The notes: generated from the sequence alone by a model not told the origin. Positions 1 through 5,991 are shown, numbered from the stretch's first letter. The stretch: 6,233 nucleotides of DNA from Alphaproteobacteria bacterium (GCA_030639165.1 DAOWDF010000205.1:1-6233); one strand, 5' to 3'. Translations and numbers: made by a program.

Positions 1-1107
1 TAGTAAATCGTCTAATTCTTTTTGAGCTGCTTCCCCGGTTGCTCCGGTTTCAATTTTTGCCGCGGCGTTTTTAGCTTCTACTTTACCGAGTTCTTCGGTA
101 GCCGCTACTTTTGCCCATATAGCTTCAAATTCAGCTTCACGTAATTTTGCCGTTTCTTCTTGAAGCTTAATAACAGATTTGAGGCCGTCTAAATCAAATG
201 TTAAAGCCATTGTGGTGGCTGCAGCAAACGCGCCTATCTTGTCGCCTAAATCCTCAAAGGTTAAGGCAACCGTTCTAACAGTCTTAATTAGAAATTCAAT
301 AGGAACAACAATGGCATTAACAAACGTGCCTGATTCAGCCATTGCTTTTGTGAAGCGAATCATCGAATCAATGGCATCTTTAAATACTTTACTTAGTCCG
401 GCATCACCTAAAGCAAGTAACCATCTATGAATGTTAGCCTCATGTTCGGAAGACCTGCCACTAATCGTGTCCATTTGCTCGGCCATCGCACCGGCAAACT
501 GAACATTACCAATCCCCTGCAGATAGCCTTCAATATCAGCAGCATTTTTACGGATCTTTGTCGCTACGCCCTGGAAGGTGAAGGTAACAAAATCACCTTG
601 GCTCTTGGCTTTGATACCAAATTCTTTTAGACGTTCAAACTCACCTGTGGCTGCATCGGCAACCGCTTCAATCATTTGATCGAGAGATTTACCTAATGCG
701 CTCGCAGTATTGCCGGATGATTTAAGTGCTTCTTCTGATGGAGTAAGTCCCAATGCCTTTAATTTAATAAATGCTTGAGTGACTTCTGCTACTTGAAAGG
801 GTGTTTCAGATGTGAATTTTTGAATCTTACTCATGGCATCAGCAGCGTTTGCCGCCGATCCTGTTACTGTTTTTAATGATGCCTCCATCTTCTCAAAGGA
901 TGCAACCGTAGAGAAAACAGATTTTGCTATTGCGCCAATACCTACAGCTGCCGCTAATCCGACAAATGCCTTTTTAACATTATCAACGGATTTTCCGGCT
1001 TTATTTTCCCATCGCTCAAGCCGTTTATTAGACTTTTCAAGCTGAGAAGTGAGTCGAGAGCTTTCCGCTTCAAGCGTTACGATCAGTTTTTGGAGTTGCT
1101 TTGCCAT
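1..1107 (-). CDS. Phage tail tape measure protein, N-terminal part (gene continues past the left edge)
   Basis: This protein sets the length of the tail tube and is threaded inside it during assembly. The frame is open from an ATG at 1107 to position 1, giving 369 residues with no stop; tape measure proteins are usually much longer. Residues 1-40 are charged and helical, likely coiled coil. Residues 46-63 form a Gly/Ala-rich hydrophobic helix (FVGLAAAVGIGAIAKSVF). Residues 72-245 resemble the tape-measure N-terminal domain (TIGR02675 / TMP_3 type), including ETPFQVAEVTQAF, the motif GEFERLKEFGIKA at 155-167, and MDTISGR followed by LLALGDAGL. The usual 'SGxLSNLxD' stretch is degenerate here (SGRSSEHEAN). 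Residues 312-369 are again charged and helical. A purine-rich GAAGAAAAAG lies just before the start. The start overlaps the T frame by 38 bp, and the position directly after G/T is the normal one for this gene. Confidence 0.93.
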   Translation of the reverse strand, partial: MAKQLQKLIVTLEAESSRLTSQLEKSNKRLERWENKAGKSVDNVKKAFVGLAAAVGIGAIAKSVFSTVASFEKMEASLKTVTGSAANAADAMSKIQKFTSETPFQVAEVTQAFIKLKALGLTPSEEALKSSGNTASALGKSLDQMIEAVADAATGEFERLKEFGIKAKSQGDFVTFTFQGVATKIRKNAADIEGYLQGIGNVQFAGAMAEQMDTISGRSSEHEANIHRWLLALGDAGLSKVFKDAIDSMIRFTKAMAESGTFVNAIVVPIEFLIKTVRTVALTFEDLGDKIGAFAAATTMALTFDLDGLKSVIKLQEETAKLREAEFEAIWAKVAATEELGKVEAKNAAAKIETGATGEAAQKELDDLL

Positions 1108-1692
1108 TCTTTTTCTTCGCCATTGCTTGCATCATTAAAAGTGTTTTTTTGGTTTCTTTATCGCACTTTATTTGCGGATGAATAAACATAAATTCATCTA
1201 TATTTTTAGCCGTTCGCAATTTACCGCAATAATTTGCCACTGTTGCGGCTATCACTGCGGTATTCCAGTTATCACGTTCTTGACCGAATGGCTCTATCGA
1301 ATAATAGGCTTTCCATTCGGATAACTCCCCCGATCCCAATGTCTGCTCTAATTCATTTACCGTTCTTCCGAGGGCTAATGATAAACGAAATAGAAACAGG
1401 CGATCAGAATCGGCTAGGAGTTTTTTTCCGTTTCGCTATCATCACCTAAACCGGAGATTTTCATTACCTCTTCGGCTAATTGAGCAAAGATAGTGCCGGG
1501 TATATCAAAGATTTCATCAATCGTTTTATCAACAAATTGAGCGCAACCCATTTTAATAGAATGCGCTTGCGCTTCAACTGGATCAGTTTCGTCTTTAAAC
1601 AATTTAAAGAGTTGCTGCCGTTGCCGAGCACTGATTTCTTTGATCTCGAACTTATCGCCGCCGATCGTGATTGATTTAGAATTGAATTTCAT
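1070..1692 (-). CDS. G-T tail assembly chaperone fusion made by programmed -1 frameshift
   Basis: This is the lambda gpG-T equivalent, a low-abundance chaperone thought to bring tail tube subunits to the tape measure. The first 91 residues are read in the G frame. A -1 slip on A AAA AAC at 1426-1420 then enters a frame that stays open to the stop at 1070, adding 116 residues for a total of about 207. The residues just after the slip (LLADSDRLFLFRLSLALG, then RTVNELEQT) followed by ELSEWKAYYSIEPFGQERD match the pattern of T-type proteins (DUF4035 / phage tail assembly protein T). Part of this conserved block lies before the first possible independent start, a TTG at 1339, which argues for frameshift rather than separate initiation. 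The end overlaps the tape measure start by 38 bp. The tail is Lys-rich (AMAKKKNGKATPKTDRNA). The slip efficiency is unknown. Confidence 0.88.
1397..1416 (-). promoter_or_regulatory. Candidate frameshift-stimulating hairpin
   Basis: Four bases after the slippery heptamer, the mRNA can fold AGCCGAT (1415-1409) against ATCGCCT (1404-1398) around a TCTG loop. Six of seven stem positions pair, with one C-C mismatch, and a T-G wobble at 1416/1397 could extend the base. Placement just after a slip site fits a stimulator, but the stem is short and its stability was not calculated. Confidence 0.4.
1414..1692 (-). CDS. Tail assembly chaperone G (unshifted product)
   Basis: This 92-residue acidic, helical protein is the major, unshifted chaperone acting in tail assembly; it is normally absent from the finished virion. 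It sits between the tail tube and tape measure genes, the standard place for gpG-like chaperones. The N-terminus has a short beta-type start (KSITIGGDKFEIKEI, 6-20), followed by a segment that begins SARQRQQLFKLFKDET (21-36). The C-terminus is acidic and ends DDSETEKNS, with the slippery codons AAA AAC just before the last Ser. The ATG at 1692 shares its A with the stop of the tail tube gene (TAATG), so translation is probably coupled; only a weak purine-rich CGGTGG lies upstream. The family assignment rests mainly on position, size and the frameshift, because chaperone sequences diverge quickly. Confidence 0.88.
   Translation of the reverse strand: MKFNSKSITIGGDKFEIKEISARQRQQLFKLFKDETDPVEAQAHSIKMGCAQFVDKTIDEIFDIPGTIFAQLAEEVMKISGLGDDSETEKNS
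1420..1426 (-). other. Slippery heptamer A AAA AAC for -1 ribosomal frameshifting
   Basis: On the minus strand the end of G reads GAA AAA AAC TCC TAG. This contains a canonical X XXY YYZ heptamer in the correct phase, with only one codon between it and the stop of G. A -1 slip of the tRNAs on AAA and AAC makes CTC the next codon and opens the T frame. The run holds seven A residues, so polymerase slippage on the tract could in principle yield the same product. Confidence 0.88.
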
Positions 1693-2111
1693 TATGCCAC
1701 CGTAATATCGCCAGAGATTTTAAGCGTAAACGCTATCATCGCCGCATCATCAAAAGATGGGGTAATTGTCCATGATAATGGAACGCCCGCAAATGTATAA
1801 ACGATAGGCGTAGTGCCATCGGTTAGCGTCAACTTGAAGTTGCGCGTTGTTTTACTATCAACAATCGCAATTAAAGCATCCTGAGCGTTAGGGGATGCAT
1901 GCGTTCTTACACACTCAATGGATATTTCGCTCCCATCCGCTAGGCCCGCGATATATTCTCGCGCGGCTGAATCAAAGCTTGTCACGTCAATTAATGGGTT
2001 AGTTTTACCTAATCCTGAAAGACTCTTTGTTTCCTGGATAGTTGTATAGACTTCTGGTGAAGCCCCATCGCTCATTTGAAAGGTTAAGCCACCTGTGAAT
2101 CCTGCTGTCAT
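1692..2111 (-). CDS. Major tail tube protein (lambda gpV N-domain / phage TTP type)
   Basis: This 139-residue protein polymerises as stacked rings to form the tail tube. The sequence has the features of small siphovirus tube proteins: an N-terminal beta region (TAGFTGGLTFQMS), then NPLIDVTSFDSAAREYIAGLA (residues 38-58; the IDVTSFDS and EYIAGLADG parts are characteristic), then alternating beta strands to a C-terminal ISGDITV strand. There is no added Ig-like domain of the kind seen at the gpV C-terminus. A good Shine-Dalgarno (GAGGG, 2123-2119) sits 7 bases before the ATG and overlaps the end of the preceding gene. This fits the high expression a tube protein needs. It is followed at once by the G chaperone. 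No sheath gene is adjacent, which supports a non-contractile tail. Confidence 0.88.
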   Translation of the reverse strand: MTAGFTGGLTFQMSDGASPEVYTTIQETKSLSGLGKTNPLIDVTSFDSAAREYIAGLADGSEISIECVRTHASPNAQDALIAIVDSKTTRNFKLTLTDGTTPIVYTFAGVPLSWTITPSFDDAAMIAFTLKISGDITVA

Positions 2112-2123
2112 TGTTTAGCCCTC
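2112..2123 (-). promoter_or_regulatory. Ribosome binding site of the major tail tube gene
   Basis: GAGGG at 2123-2119 followed by a 7-base spacer precedes the ATG at 2111. It lies over the last codons and stop of the DUF3168 gene, and the only intergenic DNA of the window (2112-2114) is inside its spacer. Confidence 0.7.
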
Positions 2124-2507
2124 ATTGTGCCATATAGAAAAAATGTATGTTTGCCGATAGGCTTCCACACTATCTTCGTAGACCGATAAAGGTCCACTAA
2201 TTATCGTACACCGTTGGATATTAATACCACCAAAAGCGCCCGATGTATTTTTTAATGCCGTACTAATTGCGTTGCCTAATGTTGTGGCTTCCGCGTAAGT
2301 TTTAGCCCATGCATTTAATTGAAAAATTGCTTGTGTGTGATCAGTTTGACCATCAAAAGATTCAGTATAATTACTCTCATCATCACTATATGAAATAGCC
2401 GGATAAATTGGTTCTTGTGGCAATATAAGCGGATAAACACGAGTAGAAACTATATTAGTAATTACTGATTGAGCTACAAGATAAGTGTATAAATTATCCG
2501 CTATCAT
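2115..2507 (-). CDS. Tail terminator/completion protein, DUF3168 family
   Basis: This 130-residue protein looks like the DUF3168 / SPP1 gp17-like tail completion family, whose members cap the tail tube and join it to the head. Visible family features are the N-terminal helix with LYTYLVAQSVITNIVSTRVYP (6-26), the LPQEPIYPAISYS segment (29-41) that follows it, a central QAIFQLNAWAKTYAEATTLG block (59-78), and a C-terminal strand near EAYRQTYIFSIWH. The order after the gp10-like gene and before the tube protein is the usual one. The start overlaps the gp10-like stop as ATGA (2507-2504) with no strong Shine-Dalgarno, so coupled translation is likely. Confidence 0.88.
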   Translation of the reverse strand: MIADNLYTYLVAQSVITNIVSTRVYPLILPQEPIYPAISYSDDESNYTESFDGQTDHTQAIFQLNAWAKTYAEATTLGNAISTALKNTSGAFGGINIQRCTIISGPLSVYEDSVEAYRQTYIFSIWHNEG

Positions 2508-2911
2508 ATTTTATCAATCCGCTTTCTTAATTCTGTAATTAATTTTGACTCGATGCGCCCGCGATCATTAGCAAAGACTCTAAAAAAGAAATCCTTTGCT
2601 TTTATCTTTTTTGTGCCGATAACCAAAAACATGCCATAAAAGGCTTCTGCTTTTGCAGAAATAGAAGCAGTTACAACGCCTCTTTTAATCCTGCTACCTA
2701 ATCCGATGCTTCTTTTTAAGAATCCAGGCGCAACCAATCGACCTTTATACGTTCTGTGCGCTTTTTTGCCAACAGGCGTCATGGCTTTAATCTTCTTATG
2801 AGTTGGGGCCATTGCTGCGCGTGAGGCATTTCTCAGCGTCTTAACACCAAGCTCTTTTCCTAATTTATCAAGCTGCTTACTTAATTCTCTAAGACCCTCT
2901 ATTTTTGCCAT
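2504..2911 (-). CDS. HK97 gp10-like head-tail joining protein
   Basis: This 135-residue, strongly basic protein resembles the HK97 gp10-like family (PF04883), a head-tail joining or tail-neck component. Typical traits are an N-terminal amphipathic helix (IEGLRELSKQLDKLGKELG), an AMAPTHKKIKAMTPVG segment at 33-48, APGFLKRSIGLGSR at 61-74, and AEAFYGMFLVIGTKKIKAKDF at 88-108, where the Y-G-x-F-x-x-x-G-T pattern and following F-x-x-x-A are family-like. An unusual number of Lys and Arg residues is present. The start ATG at 2911 lies 23 bp inside the end of the head closure gene, with AAAGAGA about 9 bases upstream. The gene sits exactly where HK97-type phages carry gp10. Confidence 0.88.
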   Translation of the reverse strand: MAKIEGLRELSKQLDKLGKELGVKTLRNASRAAMAPTHKKIKAMTPVGKKAHRTYKGRLVAPGFLKRSIGLGSRIKRGVVTASISAKAEAFYGMFLVIGTKKIKAKDFFFRVFANDRGRIESKLITELRKRIDKI

Positions 2912-3233
2912 AAATATGGATCTCTTTATTTTGCTCGTTGTAATTTACAATGCCTTCAACATCATAATATTTAGAGTTATATAAGACACGCATTTTAGGG
3001 CTGATATTTTTAGTTAAAGAATCATATCGAACCTTAAAAACAACAGGATTTTCATTAAATTCCTGAAATTTATTAAAATTTTCCCGCCCAATCGTTGTCA
3101 TTATATCACATTTGCGCGAAGCATAAGTTGTGAACGACTCTATTGGCTCACCATAGTTGTTTTGGGTGCGTGTAGGTTCTTCGATTGTAATTTTATGCTT
3201 TAACCGGCGAGTTACAGTATTCTTGCAGACCAT
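2889..3233 (-). CDS. Head closure / head-tail adaptor protein (SPP1 gp16-like)
   Basis: This 114-residue protein belongs, by pattern, to the phage head-tail joining family PF05521 (SPP1 gp16, HK97 gp7-type). It docks under the connector ring and closes the head channel. The N-terminal RRLKHKITIEEPTRTQNNYGEP is the hallmark 'R-I-x-I-x-x-x-T-x-T-D-x-x-G-x-x' strand-turn, followed by YASRKCDIMTTIGRE (38-52) and a C-terminal strand pair around MRVLYNSKYYDVEGIVNYNEQNK. The start was placed at 3233 rather than the upstream ATG at 3263, because a strong AGAGAGG (3245-3239) lies 5 bases before it and the extra ten residues do not look like family sequence. It overlaps the preceding connector gene by 22 bp and the gp10-like gene by 23 bp. 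Confidence 0.87.
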   Translation of the reverse strand: MVCKNTVTRRLKHKITIEEPTRTQNNYGEPIESFTTYASRKCDIMTTIGRENFNKFQEFNENPVVFKVRYDSLTKNISPKMRVLYNSKYYDVEGIVNYNEQNKEIHIYGKNRGS

Positions 3234-3757
3234 AGCAACCTCTCTGCATTTTCTTTCATGCATTCATCAGAATCATAGATATATGCACAATATGCCTTAA
3301 TACCTTCTTTGAGTTGATCAGGTACAGAATCTTGATCGGCATAGCCTGCAGTCATTCTAATCTTAATCGCATTAGGTTTTACAGCAACAGAGGGCCACCC
3401 GGTAAGTGTTCTTAGTCTACCCTCTATCGTTATTATATCAGCATAATAATCTGTATCAGCAATAAGGGTCTGAGTTGCAATAGGGGATGCAGTATCTTCA
3501 TATTTAACCGTATCAACCGCTATAATCGGCCAAACGCCTAAACTAAACTCTGTTGCAGGCCACCGGTCAAAACTTAACTCGACAGTCTGAGACATTATCT
3601 TAAGGCTTAAATAATCCTCTGCGAACATCCTGGCTGCACGGATAATATTCCAAACACGAGTGTCTTCGTCATCAATATCAATTCTGAGGGCTTCTTTTGC
3701 CTCGTCTAAGGTAATCGGCTCGTCGGCTGGTTCAGTTATAACTGTAAGTGTGTGCAT
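3212..3757 (-). CDS. gp6-like / phiE125 gp8-family head-tail connector protein
   Basis: This 181-residue protein resembles the phage gp6-like connector family (PF05135; phiE125 gp8 family), which forms a ring beneath the portal as the first head-completion factor. Features in order: PADEPITLDEAKEALRIDID (10-29), the typical 'I-T-L-x-E-A-K-x-x-L-R-I-D' start; DEDTRVWNIIRAARMFAEDYL (30-50), a helix leading to the family 'A-x-x-x-A-E-x-Y' motif; a beta region including LGVWPIIAVDTVKYED (73-88); and IKIRMTAGYADQDSVPDQLK (131-150), the 'Y-T-A-G-Y ... V-P' signature before the last helices. The C-terminus (ENAERLLWSARIL) also fits. Start: GGAG at 3765-3762 lies 4 bases before the ATG, inside the end of the upstream unknown gene (22 bp overlap). 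Confidence 0.9.
   Translation of the reverse strand: MHTLTVITEPADEPITLDEAKEALRIDIDDEDTRVWNIIRAARMFAEDYLSLKIMSQTVELSFDRWPATEFSLGVWPIIAVDTVKYEDTASPIATQTLIADTDYYADIITIEGRLRTLTGWPSVAVKPNAIKIRMTAGYADQDSVPDQLKEGIKAYCAYIYDSDECMKENAERLLWSARIL
3234..3245 (-). promoter_or_regulatory. Ribosome binding site that decides the head closure gene start
   Basis: AGAGAGG at 3245-3239 with a TTGCT spacer precedes the ATG at 3233. It lies inside the connector coding sequence and is the reason for preferring 3233 over the ATG at 3263. Confidence 0.7.
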
Positions 3758-4377
3758 AATTCTCCAGACTCTATTTCATCATATCGCCAATCAGTGTAAG
3801 CGAGTAATTCTAACCAATTTGGCTGGCTCATAATACTATCTGGGCTTTTACATTCAATCTCAAGCCCTTCTAAACCAGCTGTAATCAATGCAGTTGTATT
3901 ATATCCGATAGCTCGAGCATGTCGATGTAAACAGTCAAGCAATGGTTCTTGATTTGCTTCTCGTTGCGGATGTAGACGGATTGTATCAGCCGGTCCCACT
4001 GGGCCGTAGTAATCTGCGAGAAATACGGTTCCAGTTGTATTTTTTCTAACTTTTGGTCTAGGAGATTTGCGTCCACTACCAGCTCTAAATATTCTCCGGC
4101 CATTTTTAATCCATCCTATTGATAACCAATCCATCGAATGCCATTTTTCAGGCTTTTCCTGATGCCATAATGCTCGATCTAATAAAATAACTCTTGAATG
4201 GTCTTTCCAATAATCTAAAGCATAGTGTGGGCCGGATACAATGTGTATATCAGCCTCTTTTATGATGCTTGACGTAACCTTTAAGCGGATTCCATGCTTT
4301 TTAAACCCTTCTTTGAGCCATTGTGCGTGTTCAAGTTGATGAGGTTGTGTAAAATTTGCGTGAAAGGCAATATCCAT
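3736..4377 (-). CDS. Uncharacterised cassette protein, possibly glycosyltransferase-like
   Basis: This 213-residue protein is not assigned with confidence. The N-terminus (MDIAFHANFTQPHQLEHAQW, then LKEGFKKHG) looks like the opening strand and helix of a Rossmann-like domain. Next come ADIHIVSGPHYALDYWKDH (42-60) and VILLDRALWH (63-72). After a basic Arg/Lys-Pro linker (about 97-113), the second half contains TVFLADYYGP (117-126), a helix, then NTTALITAGLEGLEIECKSPD (160-180). That last segment recalls the 'S/T-x-x-x-E-A-x-x-x-G-x-P-V' donor-site element of GT-B glycosyltransferases and polysaccharide synthesis proteins. It ends in WLELLAYTDWRYDEIESGE. Glycosyltransferase function is inference from this faint pattern and from the neighbouring glycosyltransferase. 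The gene starts 97 bp inside that neighbour, with GAGG about 10 bases before the ATG, and ends 22 bp inside the connector gene. No signal peptide or membrane segment is seen. Confidence 0.75.
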   Translation of the reverse strand: MDIAFHANFTQPHQLEHAQWLKEGFKKHGIRLKVTSSIIKEADIHIVSGPHYALDYWKDHSRVILLDRALWHQEKPEKWHSMDWLSIGWIKNGRRIFRAGSGRKSPRPKVRKNTTGTVFLADYYGPVGPADTIRLHPQREANQEPLLDCLHRHARAIGYNTTALITAGLEGLEIECKSPDSIMSQPNWLELLAYTDWRYDEIESGELCTHLQL

Positions 4378-4949
4378 TCGTCTTTTACCTCATCAGGATT
4401 TGGCAAGCCGTGAAAACACATAATATTGAGCCAATCAGGAATATTTTCCCGGCAATGATACTTATAGCTTCCAACATTTGGTATTTTCTGCCAATCATCG
4501 CCTAATAATTCCCATAAAAACTCTTGATCACCCCAAAGACGTTTTGAATCTTTCTCATAATCGAACTTTACGAAGGGTAAATGCCAGTGACCAGGCCAAC
4601 ACATAACTGATGACTGTATTCCGCCATGCCCTGATTGTGCCCAATTCGCTGGGGCTGAGAATTTATCGGTATAATCAACTAAATAATTAATATTTTTAGT
4701 AATTACAACATCTAAATCAAGATAAATACTTTTCCCTGTTGCCATACCTGGAGCGAATAGATTTAGCTTAGACCACCATCCAGCATAATTTATAATCGGC
4801 TTTACAGTGTTAATTCCTTCTAAATTATGCTCTGTAATACATATAAAGCTATGGGGGATAGTTAAATATTTGCTTACAGCCTCTTTTAAGGCATAAACGT
4901 AGCCTGTATTGTATTTGTCACCGGTACAAACACAAAAAACAGTGATCAT
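4281..4949 (-). CDS. GT-A fold glycosyltransferase-like protein
   Basis: This 222-residue protein probably transfers a sugar from a nucleotide-sugar in the cytoplasm. The N-terminal strand MITVFCVCTGDKYN, the middle block NYAGWWSKLNLFAPG (54-68) and the strand KSIYLDLDVVI (73-83) carry the D-x-D metal and nucleotide-sugar motif (DLD, 78-80) expected of GT-A enzymes. Further on, WGDQEFLWELL (139-149) supplies the acidic catalytic-region motif, and CFHGLPNP (178-185) resembles the 'H-x-G-x-x-K-P' metal-binding end of GT8-like enzymes. The core therefore looks complete by residue 192. The last 30 or so residues are unlike the core and lie in the 97-bp overlap with the next gene. The ATG at 4949 overlaps the upstream methyltransferase stop as ATGA, with no visible Shine-Dalgarno. 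Donor sugar and acceptor are unknown. Confidence 0.82.
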   Translation of the reverse strand: MITVFCVCTGDKYNTGYVYALKEAVSKYLTIPHSFICITEHNLEGINTVKPIINYAGWWSKLNLFAPGMATGKSIYLDLDVVITKNINYLVDYTDKFSAPANWAQSGHGGIQSSVMCWPGHWHLPFVKFDYEKDSKRLWGDQEFLWELLGDDWQKIPNVGSYKYHCRENIPDWLNIMCFHGLPNPDEVKDEWILPFTQILHNLINLNTHNGSKKGLKSMESA

Positions 4950-5452
4950 AATTCAATTAGCTTAATGGTTCCGAGTAATTCACCATTATTAAGGCACTCG
5001 ATGTAGTCCATTTTAATTTCTTTTGGCTGGTCCTTATGATAACGCTCAACATCAGTCATCATTAAATATTTAGCGCCGCTTTTTTTCAGGTTTTCAATAG
5101 CTTTTTTGCAATGTGCTTTCGGCATATGGTTCAAAACCCAAAAACATATGATTAAATCTACTTTAGGCGGTACTTTCTTGAGTAAATCAAACGATCTAAC
5201 CTCTGGATGGCGTGGAACCAAGTCAAAAGCTTGGTAATCAATATCTCCGAGATCTATATGCTTAATCCAATTTAGATCGCCCGCACCAATATCGGCAATA
5301 GACTTAATATTATACTTTTCTAATATAGTGGGTATCCATTCACGCTGTTTTGCTGTGCTTTTTAGTTTTGAACCAAATCCACAAGGCGTTTCGGGTAACC
5401 CACCATGCCAGCCTTTCTTATATTTAGCTTTTTCCGTAATAATACCGCTCAC
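4946..5452 (-). CDS. Class I SAM-dependent methyltransferase-like protein
   Basis: This 168-residue protein has the layout of a small Rossmann-fold methyltransferase. Motif I is IADIGAGDLNWI (52-63; D-x-G-A-G-D), the acidic residue after strand 2 is in YQAFDLVP (74-81), and VDLIICFWVLNHMP (98-111) is the motif IV/post-IV region. The strand YLMMTDV (129-135) follows. The N-terminal 40 residues (KKGWHGGLPETPCGFGSKL) are Gly-rich and may form the substrate or cofactor lid. The start is a GTG at 5452, chosen because AAAGGAG (5465-5459) lies 6 bases before it and no in-frame ATG gives the full domain. It overlaps the upstream methyltransferase-like stop as GTGA and the downstream glycosyltransferase start as ATGA. 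The substrate is unknown; a sugar or glycan is suggested only by the neighbours. Confidence 0.83.
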   Translation of the reverse strand: MSGIITEKAKYKKGWHGGLPETPCGFGSKLKSTAKQREWIPTILEKYNIKSIADIGAGDLNWIKHIDLGDIDYQAFDLVPRHPEVRSFDLLKKVPPKVDLIICFWVLNHMPKAHCKKAIENLKKSGAKYLMMTDVERYHKDQPKEIKMDYIECLNNGELLGTIKLIEL

Positions 5453-5991
5453 CTGGCTCTCCTTTGATTATAAAACATTGTTTCAGGTTCAGGCATAATA
5501 AAAATATCATGAGATACTTTTTTAAGTCGGCACATTAGGTTTTTATTGGGATATTCGCGGCCAATACCTAAATATTCAATTTCATAACCATTTCTAGCGA
5601 ACTGCTCAAAGAATTCCCGCCTTGGATAGTGCTCACCATGCCACCACCAATCGCCCTCTAATGGCGTGAGTGAGGCTATAACGCCGCCTCTCTTGGTTAG
5701 GTTGTGGATGTTCTCCCAGACTGCTTTTTGGTCGCTAACGTGCTCTGTTGTACCTATATTCGTGACCATATCAAAAGGTTTAAGGTCAATCGGCTTTCTT
5801 AAATCTAATTTTAAAGCACCATCCTCACCATTCCAATCAATCGAAGTATGGTCAATCCCGATAGATTCAAAATAAGTCTTATAAACGCCATTAGCGTTTT
5901 TTTTATTACCTAATTCCAGCATTCTGCCTTCAATTAAAGGCCAGATTATAATTTGCTCATCTTCTGGAACCGGATTATTTATATTCGTCAT
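5449..5991 (-). CDS. Divergent class I methyltransferase-like protein
   Basis: This 180-residue protein has a methyltransferase-like core with an unusual cofactor loop. MLELGNKKN (24-32) sits where motif I belongs but lacks the second and third glycines of the E-x-G-x-G-x-G pattern. IDHTSIDWNG (46-55) supplies an acidic residue after strand 2, FDMVTNIGTTEHV (73-85) resembles motif IV with the common 'x-x-E-H-V' helix start, and RGGVIASLTPL (101-111) matches the post-core strand. A tryptophan-rich stretch follows (GDWWWHGEHYPRREFF, 113-128), possibly a substrate lid. Weak cofactor binding or a non-catalytic role is possible. The ATG at 5991 overlaps the upstream glycosyltransferase end by 17 bp and has no strong Shine-Dalgarno; the stop overlaps the next gene as GTGA. 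The methyltransferase assignment is from motif order, not a search. Confidence 0.75.
   Translation of the reverse strand: MTNINNPVPEDEQIIIWPLIEGRMLELGNKKNANGVYKTYFESIGIDHTSIDWNGEDGALKLDLRKPIDLKPFDMVTNIGTTEHVSDQKAVWENIHNLTKRGGVIASLTPLEGDWWWHGEHYPRREFFEQFARNGYEIEYLGIGREYPNKNLMCRLKKVSHDIFIMPEPETMFYNQRRAR
5453..5465 (-). promoter_or_regulatory. Strong ribosome binding site for the GTG-started methyltransferase
   Basis: AAAGGAG at 5465-5459 with a 6-base spacer precedes the GTG at 5452. It is the most consensus-like Shine-Dalgarno seen in the window and supports use of the non-ATG start. Confidence 0.75.

Noticed and set aside
179..1045. Plus-strand open frames at 179-430, 427-630 and 833-1045
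   Set aside because: They lie opposite a continuous tape measure frame with clear family motifs, and their translations are low-complexity with no recognisable domain.
1109..1117. AAGAAAAAG as a second slippery site near the end of T
   Set aside because: It is not in the X XXY YYZ phase of the T frame, and the tape measure gene has its own ATG immediately after; the stretch better serves as a purine-rich ribosome binding region.
1070..1339. T as an independent gene starting at TTG 1339
   Set aside because: The conserved T-like sequence extends upstream of 1339 to the slip site, and there is no good Shine-Dalgarno before this TTG.
1342..1408. Pseudoknot between the hairpin loop TCTG (1408-1405) and CAGA at 1345-1342
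   Set aside because: A four-base match about 60 bases away is expected by chance.
1234..1674. Plus-strand open frames at 1234-1449 and 1480-1674
   Set aside because: They are antisense to the G and T chaperone frames, which have frameshift and positional support; no ribosome binding site or domain is evident.
2889..3263. Longer head closure gene starting at ATG 3263
   Set aside because: The start at 3233 has AGAGAGG at ideal spacing; the ten extra residues would only deepen the overlap with the connector gene.
3885..4103. Minus-strand 72-codon open frame
   Set aside because: It is entirely inside the 3736-4377 gene in another frame and lacks a convincing Shine-Dalgarno or domain.
5666..5875. 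Plus-strand open frame of 69 codons
   Set aside because: It lies antisense to the methyltransferase-like gene and has no recognisable domain.
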